Below, in pieces: positions 1 through 5,279 of a stretch of 6,714 nucleotides of DNA. A program made the translations under genes and the position numbers. A model generated the notes under the pieces. It worked only from the letters and a program-made list of their open reading frames with translations. It did not search any database and was not told the DNA's origin. The stretch comes from an uncultured Clostridia bacterium (GTDB taxonomy: Bacteria; Bacillota; Clostridia; Christensenellales; CAG-1252), in contig CAMOUZ010000064.1 of assembly GCA_946626795.1 (NCBI GenBank), positions 1-6,714 of the forward strand, in the 5' to 3' direction. The first letter of the stretch is position 1, and every line of letters begins with the position of its first letter.

Positions 1-1205
1 AAAGCGGCGACCACGGCGTGGACGGCGTGATCTCTATCACGATCAACGATAACTACGAAGTCTCTTCCGACAGAAAGCTCACGGTATCCGCCCTCGGCAA
101 GAATGTCGATACGAACGAGACCTATTCCTTCAACGTTACGAACGCTTCGGATATCTCGATCCTTACGGCGGAGAGTGCGGCGCTCGAAGAGGCGGGCATT
201 GCGGCGAACGTCATTACGTATACGCAGACGGCGGATATCAGCGGTATCGTCAGCACCGGCGCGAATAAGGGTTCTTACAATATCCACACCGGTCCGGTCG
301 TTACGAGACTCTATGGTAATTACGTCGGTACGGGTCATACGATCAGCAACTTCATGATCGTCGGAAGCGGCGAGAAGCTCGGCTTCTTCGGCGAGGTCAC
401 CGGAACGATCACGGGCGTGGATCTCCGCTATGTGACGGTCATCTCCACGGGCGTGGGCGCAGAGGTCGGCAGTATCGCGGCGACGGCGAATGAGATCGTA
501 TCCTCCACGGCGCAAGGCAATATCTATGTGAGCGGCGGCACGAACGTGGCACCCGCAACGGTCGGTCTCTTGGCTGCATCCACCTCGGGTGAGGTCACGG
601 AGAGCAAGGCGGCGGGTTATATCAAGGTGCTCGGCGGCACGGTGACGGTCGGCGGCGCGGTGGGTGTCGCGAATGATGATATCACGGCGTACACCTTCGT
701 GGAGATCAATAAGCTGAATGCTTCCGCGGTCATCACCGCAGGCGGCATCGCGGGCAGCGTGGCGGAAGGCGTCACGGTAGCGGGTACTTACCTCGAAGGA
801 TCCTTCGGTGGTCTCGACCTCGAAGGAAGCGATGAAGTGATTTCGGACGGAACGCTTGCGGTCAGCTATGCGGACATCCTGGCGGAGACGGAAGATGAGA
901 ATATCATCGCGCTGCGCGAAGATCTCGTGAGCGGCTACGTGATGAAGGTCTTCTATGTCGGCACGGTGCAGGCGAGCTACACGATCAAGAATTACAGACA
1001 GCTTGCCATCATGGAGATGTATAGCTGGGCTGACTTCACGCTGGGCGCCGATATCTACCTGCCGCATTCCTACGGCAACGGCGTCCACGCGGGAGAGTTC
1101 ACGTATCAGGCGATCAATGAGAACGGGAAGAAGATCTTTATCTGGTCTTCTTCCGAAGATCCCGATGATGACACCTTTATGGGCATCAGTGAGGAGGTGA
1201 GATAA
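1..1205 (+). CDS. GLUG-repeat surface protein, C-terminal part (5' truncated)
   Basis: The reading frame is open from the left edge (first full codon at base 3) to the TAA at 1203-1205, so about 400 residues of a longer protein are present and the true start lies outside the window. Around 310-400 it shows a classic GLUG-type unit: 'GTGHTISNF', a short strand, then 'LGFFGEV' and a 'TGVDLRYVTV' strand. Degenerate units of about 25-33 residues follow, each opening with a small Gly-rich turn ('VGSIAAT', 'VGLLAAS', 'VGGAVGV', 'GGIAGSV'), as expected of a beta-helix or beta-solenoid. Near the C-terminus (about 970-1130) a fresh module begins ('YTIKNYRQLAIME...FTLGADIYLP') but stops after a degraded 'NENGKKIFIW'. 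There is no LPXTG or other anchoring signal at the end. GLUG proteins are usually secreted or surface adhesin-like proteins. The role here is inferred from the repeats and from the SipW-type secreted neighbours, with which it forms an operon one base apart. Confidence 0.8.
   Translation, partial: SGDHGVDGVISITINDNYEVSSDRKLTVSALGKNVDTNETYSFNVTNASDISILTAESAALEEAGIAANVITYTQTADISGIVSTGANKGSYNIHTGPVVTRLYGNYVGTGHTISNFMIVGSGEKLGFFGEVTGTITGVDLRYVTVISTGVGAEVGSIAATANEIVSSTAQGNIYVSGGTNVAPATVGLLAASTSGEVTESKAAGYIKVLGGTVTVGGAVGVANDDITAYTFVEINKLNASAVITAGGIAGSVAEGVTVAGTYLEGSFGGLDLEGSDEVISDGTLAVSYADILAETEDENIIALREDLVSGYVMKVFYVGTVQASYTIKNYRQLAIMEMYSWADFTLGADIYLPHSYGNGVHAGEFTYQAINENGKKIFIWSSSEDPDDDTFMGISEEVR
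310..840 (+). repeat. GLUG-like beta-solenoid repeats within the first gene
   Basis: These are protein-level repeats rather than DNA repeats. Successive units begin at about 310 (full GLUG unit), 465, 562, 643 and 733. Each shows a small-residue turn 'VG-[SLG]-[IAV]' or 'GGIAG', a short acidic or polar loop, a strand, and a closing 'GG' or 'G'. Divergence is high, with little nucleotide identity between units, so the array is old rather than newly amplified. Confidence 0.65.
1191..1199 (+). promoter_or_regulatory. Ribosome binding site of the second gene, inside the end of the first
   Basis: GAGGAGGTG matches the 16S anti-Shine-Dalgarno almost perfectly. It encodes the terminal Glu-Glu-Val of the upstream protein. 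The upstream stop (TAA) and the downstream ATG are separated by a single T, which favours translational coupling. Confidence 0.8.
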
Positions 1206-1206
1206 T

Positions 1207-2244
1207 ATGAAGAACATTACGAAAGTTTCGCTCATCGTAGCGCTTATTGCGATATTGATCCTCTCGATCGTTGTGGCGACCTTGGCTTGGTTCACGTCGA
1301 ACCCGAACGTGGATGCAAACGACGTTACCCTGAATGCGGCGACGACCCTCACCGTTGCGTTTGATTCCGAGCTCGAAGGCACGGATTACGCGTATGACGG
1401 ACAGACTGGCAGAGCCGCTTCGGGAGATAACGCTCCTTACGTTTATGAAGCCGGAAATTTCCGCGCGGTAATAACGCCCTCTGCGGAAGGGAAGGGCGGA
1501 CGCATCCGCATCGAATTCGGCAGAGTGCTTATCACCACGTATGGCGGAGGCACGATCCCGAACGTGCTTTTGACGGAGCTTTTCCATGTTCAAGCAAATT
1601 GTTACACCGAGAGCAATTCGGGCACGTATGTCAAGGACGCGAACGGCGTCTTCTCCTTGGATGACGGCACGCATACCGCCGAGCAGCATTACGCGCTGAC
1701 GGGCTATGAGATCGCGGATGACGGCTATGTGATGCAATCGGGCGGCGCATCGTACGCGTATTTCCCGCAGGGGAGGTATTGGTTCTCCTTCAAATACACT
1801 TTCCTGCCGGAAACGGCGTATCAACAATGGAGCTTGGGCAATTATTCAAGCGTTTACGGCTATGAATTCAATGCGCTCGGCGATTATGTCGGACTCGTGA
1901 ATTATGTGCCGTACGCGGAGAAATATCATTCCGGGCTGACGAGATACGGCGCCCTCGACGGAGAGGGGCACGCTGCGGAAAGCGCCTCGGGCGGCTATGT
2001 GCGTGCGATCTCGTCCTATGCTTTGCTCAGTTCTCTCACGCGTTATGCGAAAGACGGCGACGTATATACCGTCAGCGCCTCCGGGGCGTATGTAAAGATC
2101 GGAAGCTCGAATGATTATATCGCGCTGTCTTCGCTTTCGAGGTATAATAGGATCGAAGGGTTCCCGTATAGCCATCCGCGTTATATGGATGCGAAGTACA
2201 CTTTCAATGTAACTTGTTACGTGGAAGAAGTGGAGGAGGCTTGA
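1207..2244 (+). CDS. SipW-type signal peptide ('AWF') secreted protein with internal YV...LTRY repeats
   Basis: The 345 aa product begins with a short basic segment (MKNITK), a hydrophobic helix (about residues 7-27) and 'VVATLAWFTSNPNV'. That is the form of the SipW-dependent signal peptides of TasA, TapA and camelysin-like proteins, cleaved near the A-x-A/AWF region by a dedicated type I signal peptidase. The rest is polar, Tyr/Gly/Ser-rich and looks all-beta. Residues 224-318 hold three copies of a short unit, 'G-x-YV ... L-[TS]-RY ... G', with the YV-to-LxRY distance varying from 13 to 17. A related 'SGTYVKDANG' lies near 138. The protein ends in a predicted strand 'YTFNVTCYVEE'. The start is fixed by the GAGGAGGTG site 7-9 bases upstream. 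It sits one base from both neighbours, so it is surely co-transcribed. I do not recognise the mature domain; an extracellular matrix or fibre-associated protein is an inference from the signal and the operon. Confidence 0.8.
   Translation: MKNITKVSLIVALIAILILSIVVATLAWFTSNPNVDANDVTLNAATTLTVAFDSELEGTDYAYDGQTGRAASGDNAPYVYEAGNFRAVITPSAEGKGGRIRIEFGRVLITTYGGGTIPNVLLTELFHVQANCYTESNSGTYVKDANGVFSLDDGTHTAEQHYALTGYEIADDGYVMQSGGASYAYFPQGRYWFSFKYTFLPETAYQQWSLGNYSSVYGYEFNALGDYVGLVNYVPYAEKYHSGLTRYGALDGEGHAAESASGGYVRAISSYALLSSLTRYAKDGDVYTVSASGAYVKIGSSNDYIALSSLSRYNRIEGFPYSHPRYMDAKYTFNVTCYVEEVEEA
1879..2160 (+). repeat. Three imperfect ~25-residue repeats in the 345 aa protein
   Basis: Residues 225-252, 261-284 and 292-318 share Gly-x-Tyr-Val, then a Tyr/Ser-rich stretch, then Leu-[Thr/Ser/Gly]-x-Arg-Tyr and a Gly a few residues on. 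The second and third copies are clearly related ('SGGYVRAISS...YALLSSLTRY' against 'SGAYVKIGSS...YIALSSLSRY'). The first copy is more diverged. Confidence 0.6.
2232..2239 (+). promoter_or_regulatory. Ribosome binding site of the third gene, inside the end of the second
   Basis: GGAGGAGG lies six bases before the ATG at 2246 and is written in the Glu-Glu codons before the C-terminal Ala. The stop and start again lie one base apart (TGA-T-ATG). Confidence 0.8.
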
Positions 2245-2245
2245 T

Positions 2246-3016
2246 ATGAGGAAGAACAAGAAATATTTCCTTCTGCTTGTCATTGCGATCTTGGCGGTGG
2301 TCGGCGTCGGAACGGGTACGGTGACGTACGCCTGGTTCCTCTCCTTGCAGTCCGCGCAGTATGAGTTCGAATTGGACTCCGAGAGTCACGTGATTTTGCA
2401 GTATGAGACCGCCATCGACTTCCAAAGCGGCACGATCAATACCTCCGCCAATAAACTTCTTCCCGCCACGGCAAAGAGCAGCGGCGCCGGTTTGACATCC
2501 TTAAATGCGCAGTTGACGTATGACGAGCCGCTCGATATGTTCCGTACCGCCAAGGTCGAGAGCGCGGCGCGCGCCGTTCGCTTTGCGGCGACGGGCGCAT
2601 ATTGGGTGGGCGCGGGCACGACGCCCGCCGATCTCTCTTTCGCGGTTTCGGCGAATATTGCGGGCGACACTTTCGATCTCGTCGCGGCAGGGGAGATATC
2701 CTATTTGGCGATCTTTTATTACAACAACAATAAGTTTATGTATTATAACGGCAAGTGTTATTTGAATGTGTCGGAAGTTTCGGCGGATCTGACCTTGCCC
2801 ACGGGGATCGTTGCCTTGGATACGGAGTGTTATTGGCGCGAACTGACGGTGGAAGACACCACGATGACAACGGACGGCACGAAGATCCTTTTGGCGCCGA
2901 ATAGCGAGTTCGCCTATAATCTTTATGTCTTCATTGCGCAGCCGGAGGAACTGATGGAGCCGGAGATGAATGGCAAGACTTTGGCGATGACGGTGACGAT
3001 CGGCGTCGAGGAGTGA
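2246..3016 (+). CDS. SipW-type signal peptide ('AWF') secreted protein, TasA/camelysin-like candidate
   Basis: This 256 aa protein has a basic start (MRKNKK), a hydrophobic stretch (about 7-26) and 'TVTYAWFLSLQ' at residues 25-35. The signal is of the same SipW type as its upstream neighbour, but the mature chains are not obviously homologous. Its size and predicted all-beta make-up fit the usual range of TasA-like fibre subunits: alternating polar and hydrophobic strands, a 'YLAIFYYNNNKFMYYNGK' hairpin near 153-170, and a closing strand 'TLAMTVTIGVEE'. There are two cysteines (about 171 and 195) that could pair outside the cell. No sortase motif and no second membrane segment are seen. The mature region does not match a family I can name, so the fibre-subunit reading is an inference from the signal peptide and context. 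Confidence 0.8.
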   Translation: MRKNKKYFLLLVIAILAVVGVGTGTVTYAWFLSLQSAQYEFELDSESHVILQYETAIDFQSGTINTSANKLLPATAKSSGAGLTSLNAQLTYDEPLDMFRTAKVESAARAVRFAATGAYWVGAGTTPADLSFAVSANIAGDTFDLVAAGEISYLAIFYYNNNKFMYYNGKCYLNVSEVSADLTLPTGIVALDTECYWRELTVEDTTMTTDGTKILLAPNSEFAYNLYVFIAQPEELMEPEMNGKTLAMTVTIGVEE

Positions 3017-3021
3017 GGTGA
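3016..3021 (+). promoter_or_regulatory. Ribosome binding site deciding the start of the lipoprotein
   Basis: AGGTGA, a piece of the full anti-SD complement AGGAGGTGA, lies five bases before the ATG at 3027. A second site, GAGGAG (3008-3013), lies four bases before a GTG at 3018, which is in the same frame. The ATG is preferred, but the GTG would copy the one-base gap seen at the other two junctions. Confidence 0.55.
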
Positions 3022-3026
3022 GAGAG

Positions 3027-3638
3027 ATGAGAAAAATATGGATGATAATGATAACGGTGATTTTGATCGGCGCGCTCGCACTTTTGTCGGCGTGCACGAC
3101 CTCCGCGCTTTGGAATAATAAGACGGAAGACGAAAGCGGCACGAACGTTAAGGTGGAAGAGGCAAATGGCAGCGCGAAGTACATCGTATACGTCGCATTG
3201 GACAGCAGCGGGAATTATATTGTCAAGGATTCGGGCACGTCGGTCGATTCGTATGCGGTGATCGGTTACACGGGACTCGTGGCGGAATTGAAGATCCCCG
3301 CCACTTATCAAAGCAAGCACGTGACGAAAGTGCTCGTCGTGCCGGACTATGCTTCCTATGAATGCTCGATGAACGGCGCGGCATATGCGGGCAATGATCC
3401 CCGCCTCACGAATAATACCGTGGTGACGAGCATTGTCTTCGGTTCCAATGTCACCTTCATCGGCGCGGGGGTTTGCGCGGGAATGGTGAACCTGACTTCC
3501 ATCAAATTTGAGACGGCGGTCGCGCTCGGCGACAGCGCTTTCGCCGCCTGTATCGCTTTAACGTCGGTGACGGGAAGCTGGACGCCTTCGCCTGCCGCTG
3601 CCACTCCCTTCGTTGCGTCCGGATATACGCCGTCCTGA
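3027..3638 (+). CDS. Lipoprotein with BspA-type (LRR_5) leucine-rich repeats
   Basis: From the ATG at 3027 the product is about 203 aa; a GTG at 3018 would add three residues. It starts MRKIW, followed by a hydrophobic segment and a lipobox L-S-A-C, the Cys codon being at 3093-3095. Lipidation there and attachment to the outer face of the membrane are expected. Two to three BspA-type repeats follow at about residues 131-183: 'VTSIVFGSNVTFIGAGVCAGMVNLTSI', then a unit with 'LGDSAFAACIALTSV' (the family pattern is IG-x-x-AF-x-x-C-x-x-L-x-x-[IV]). The repeats are far fewer than in typical BspA adhesins, and the chain ends in a Pro/Ala-rich tail. Just after the lipobox Cys stands 'TTSALWNNKTE', which resembles the 'A-x-[WF]' region of SipW-type peptides, so processing is ambiguous. 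It is the last gene of the operon and probably anchors or caps the exported products; that role is inference. Confidence 0.78.
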   Translation: MRKIWMIMITVILIGALALLSACTTSALWNNKTEDESGTNVKVEEANGSAKYIVYVALDSSGNYIVKDSGTSVDSYAVIGYTGLVAELKIPATYQSKHVTKVLVVPDYASYECSMNGAAYAGNDPRLTNNTVVTSIVFGSNVTFIGAGVCAGMVNLTSIKFETAVALGDSAFAACIALTSVTGSWTPSPAAATPFVASGYTPS

Positions 3639-3648
3639 CCGCTTCATA

Positions 3649-3678
3649 AGTATAAAGACGTCATAACGGCAGTATAAA
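3649..3678 (+). repeat. Paired AGTATAAA direct repeat
   Basis: AGTATAAA occurs at 3649-3656 and 3671-3678, in the gap between the lipoprotein stop and the terminator, 22 bp apart (about two helical turns). Its meaning is unknown. Such spacing can suit a dimeric DNA-binding protein, but AT-rich octamers also recur by chance. Confidence 0.25.
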
Positions 3679-3699
3679 ATATTTGTAATCACAGAATGA

Positions 3700-3730
3700 G
3701 CCCCTCGCTTTACGCGGGGGCGCTTTTTTT
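3700..3730 (+). terminator. Rho-independent terminator of the surface-protein operon
   Basis: GCCCC-(bulged T)-CGC (3700-3708) pairs with GCGGGGGC (3714-3721) around a TTTAC loop. Two bases later comes a run of seven T (3724-3730). This is a compact GC stem with a U-tract in the correct order for + strand transcripts, 62 bases after the lipoprotein stop codon. Confidence 0.85.
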
Positions 3731-3738
3731 GTTATAAT
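3709..3738 (+). promoter_or_regulatory. Promoter of the CofE-like gene, embedded in the terminator
   Basis: The -10 box TATAAT at 3733-3738 is perfect and is preceded by TGT, giving the extended -10 form TGnTATAAT. With an 18 bp spacer the -35 is TTTACG (3709-3714), four of six matches to TTGACA. Those bases are the loop of the upstream terminator, and the U-tract runs into the extended -10. Transcription should start near 3745-3746. Confidence 0.75.
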
Positions 3739-3745
3739 GAATATG

Positions 3746-3798
3746 CTCCCCGAAGGCGTGGACGCTCTGTAAGGGGGGAGTAATACCTTTTTACGGAG
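3746..3798 (+). promoter_or_regulatory. Structured 5' leader of the CofE-like gene
   Basis: CTCCCC (3746-3751) pairs with GGGGAG (3775-3780), enclosing a small inner hairpin (GGCG/CGCT around 3755-3766). The outer stem begins at the predicted transcription start. Other pairings conflict with it: GTAA (3769-3772) can pair with TTAC (3791-3794), and CTCC (3746-3749) can pair with the ribosome binding site GGAG (3795-3798). This suggests a possible switch, but it matches no riboswitch class I know and could simply be a protective 5' hairpin. Confidence 0.4.
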
Positions 3799-3804
3799 AA
3801 ATGT

Positions 3805-4995
3805 ATGGAAAGATTAGTCGGTACGGTTTCGAGGGGCATTCGCGCTCCCATCATCAGAAAGGGCGACGACATCGCAAAGATCGTTGCGGACAGCGTGCTT
3901 GCGGCGTCTAAGTCCGCGGACGGCTTCACCTTGCGGGAGAAGGACGTCATCGCAGTCACGGAAGCGGTGGTGGCGAGAGCGCAAGGGAATTACGCCACGG
4001 TGGATGACATCGCGGCGGATGTCAAAGCGAAGTTCGGCGACGAGACGGTGGGCGTCATCTTCCCCATCCTCAGCAGAAATCGTTTTGCCATTTGTTTGAG
4101 AGGCATCGCCAAAGGACTTAAGAAGATCGTCTTGATGCTTTCTTATCCTTCCGACGAAGTGGGTAATCATCTCGTGGATCTCGACAGGCTGGACGCCGCC
4201 GGGATCAATCCTTGGACGGACGTCCTCACGGAGAAGGAATTCCGCGCCGCTTTCGGCGAGACCAAGCACACCTTCACAGGAGTGGATTATATCGCGTATT
4301 ACCGCGAGCTCATCGAGAGCATGGGCTGCGCCTGCGAGATCGTCTTTGCGAATGACTGTCGCGCCATCCTTTCTTATACGAAGAGCGTCATCAACTGCGA
4401 CATCCATACGCGCCGCCGCACGAAGCGTCTCCTTACGGAGAAAGGCGCGAAGGTCTTCTCTCTCGACGAGATCATGACCGCCCCTGTGAATGGCAGCGGT
4501 TATAATGAGAATTACGGTCTCCTCGGCTCGAATAAAGCCACGGAAGACACCATCAAGCTCTTCCCGCGCGATTGCCGTCCCGTGGTGGATAAGATCCAAA
4601 AGCTCATTCTCGAAGCTACCGGCACGAAGGTGGAAGTGATGGTCTATGGCGACGGCGCTTTCAAGGATCCCCAAGGGAAGATCTGGGAGCTCGCCGATCC
4701 CGTGGTCAGCCCCGCGTACACCGAAGGGCTCGAAGGTCAGCCGAACGAAGTGAAATTAAAGTACCTCGCGGACAATAACTTTGCGGACCTCTCGGGCGAC
4801 GCTTTGAAAGAGGCGATCTCGGACTATATCCGCCATAAGGACGCCGACCTCGTGGGACAGATGGTCTCGCAGGGCACGACGCCTCGCCGCCTGACCGACC
4901 TCATCGGCTCCCTCTGTGACCTCACGAGCGGCAGCGGCGATAAGGGCACGCCCATCGTGCTTGTGCAGGGTTATTTCGATAACTATACGAAATAA
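3805..4995 (+). CDS. CofE-like (coenzyme F420-0:gamma-glutamyl ligase family) protein
   Basis: CofE-family enzymes use GTP and a divalent metal to form a gamma-glutamyl bond, classically adding glutamate to F420-0. The N-terminus fits: 'RGIRAPIIRKGDDIAKIV' (about 10-27), then 'LREKDVIAVTEAVVARAQGNY' (43-63), the family's opening strand and helix. The middle fits too: 'ENYGLLGSNKA...KLFPRD' (235-256) against the usual 'NAGvDeSN...LLPrD', and 'VEVMVYGDGAFKDPQGKIWELADPVV' (276-301) against 'vaVIisDtfGRp-R-G..diAiG', with the usual GRPWR not kept. At 396 aa it is much longer than archaeal CofE (about 250), with extra sequence between about 90 and 230 and a C-terminal extension after 320. GGAG six bases upstream fixes the ATG at 3805. 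It is a single-gene unit with its own promoter and terminator. No F420 synthesis gene is nearby and Clostridia generally do not make F420, so another substrate is likely. Family call firm, substrate open. Confidence 0.82.
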   Translation: MERLVGTVSRGIRAPIIRKGDDIAKIVADSVLAASKSADGFTLREKDVIAVTEAVVARAQGNYATVDDIAADVKAKFGDETVGVIFPILSRNRFAICLRGIAKGLKKIVLMLSYPSDEVGNHLVDLDRLDAAGINPWTDVLTEKEFRAAFGETKHTFTGVDYIAYYRELIESMGCACEIVFANDCRAILSYTKSVINCDIHTRRRTKRLLTEKGAKVFSLDEIMTAPVNGSGYNENYGLLGSNKATEDTIKLFPRDCRPVVDKIQKLILEATGTKVEVMVYGDGAFKDPQGKIWELADPVVSPAYTEGLEGQPNEVKLKYLADNNFADLSGDALKEAISDYIRHKDADLVGQMVSQGTTPRRLTDLIGSLCDLTSGSGDKGTPIVLVQGYFDNYTK

Positions 4996-5040
4996 CAGCG
5001 ACGGCACATAGCGACATATATTTTGCTACGACTTTAAGAA

Positions 5041-5084
5041 GGAGCAGCCACGTACAAAGAGTACGCGCCTGCTCCCTCTTTTGT
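5041..5084 (+). terminator. Terminator after the CofE-like gene
   Basis: GGAGCAG (5041-5047) pairs with CTGCTCC (5069-5075). Inside, after a 3x3 internal loop, CGTAC (5051-5055) pairs with GTACG (5061-5065) around AAAGA. The following tract, CTCTTTTGTTG, is only moderately U-rich, but the stem is long and lies 45 bases past the stop codon. Confidence 0.75.
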
Positions 5085-5202
5085 TGAGGTGCGCTCATTG
5101 CCGCGCTGCTCTATTTTAGCCAAAGTGACAAAGCGATCGTCTTATCGTTATATGTTTCACGCGCCCGATCGTTTTTTCTTTCTTGTCAGATCGCGTTCCT
5201 CA
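5085..5202. other. Intergenic stretch without a supported gene
   Basis: No coding sequence is supported here. A + strand open frame crosses the area from 5089, but it runs through the promoter and into the DnaD-like gene out of frame. Two copies of the palindrome CGATCG (5134-5139 and 5166-5171) could form a long-looped stem, the second copy being followed by TTTTTTC; this is at best a weak back-up terminator. Confidence 0.4.
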
Positions 5203-5232
5203 TTGACAAGGCTTGTTTCTTCGTGCTATAAT
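5203..5232 (+). promoter_or_regulatory. Near-ideal sigma-A promoter of the DnaD-like gene
   Basis: TTGACA (5203-5208) and TATAAT (5227-5232) are both perfect, 18 bp apart, with the extended -10 element TGC just before TATAAT. The start point should fall at about 5239, giving a leader of about 40 bases. The -10 surroundings (TGCTATAATGAATTT) nearly copy those of the CofE-like gene's promoter (TGTTATAATGAATAT). Strong, constitutive expression is expected. Confidence 0.9.
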
Positions 5233-5237
5233 GAATT

Positions 5238-5278
5238 TCCCTTTCCGCGAAGAGGCGGGGGAGGGATGGATGAAAGGA
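5238..5278 (+). promoter_or_regulatory. 5'-terminal leader hairpin and ribosome binding region of the DnaD-like gene
   Basis: TCCCTTTCCGC (5238-5248) can pair, with one bulge and some G-U pairs, with GCGGGGGAGGGA (5255-5266) around a six-base loop. The hairpin would start at the predicted transcription start. It buries the strongest purine-rich tract, GGGGAGGG, which in any case lies 14 bases from the ATG, longer than usual. The only other Shine-Dalgarno candidate, AAAGGA (5273-5278), is one base from the ATG, which is too close. Initiation here is therefore atypical or controlled. Confidence 0.4.
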
Positions 5279-5279
5279 A

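Noticed and set aside
1186..1827. 213-codon open frame on the - strand
   Set aside because: It is antisense to the SipW-type 345 aa gene, with Arg-rich shadow composition and no identifiable domain.
1207..3016. Type IV pilin-like proteins
   Set aside because: There is no prepilin peptidase motif (G followed by F/M-x-x-x-E) before the hydrophobic helix. The AWF ending points to SipW-type export instead.
2501..3184. 227-codon open frame on the - strand
   Set aside because: It spans parts of two + strand genes with good ribosome binding sites and signal peptides, has no family resemblance, and crosses the gene junction.
3814..4674. 286-codon open frame on the - strand
   Set aside because: It is antisense to the CofE-like gene and shows the same shadow composition. 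The + strand frame carries the recognisable motifs, a promoter and a ribosome binding site.
5153..5161. TGTTTCACG, half of the ParB site parS
   Set aside because: Only one half of the 16 bp palindrome is present; the other arm (TGAAACA) does not follow.
5134..5171. CGATCG ... CGATCG followed by TTTTTT as a second terminator
   Set aside because: The stem is only six pairs with a 26-base loop, and CGATCG is self-palindromic, so the pairing is weak evidence. A better terminator stands at 5041-5084.
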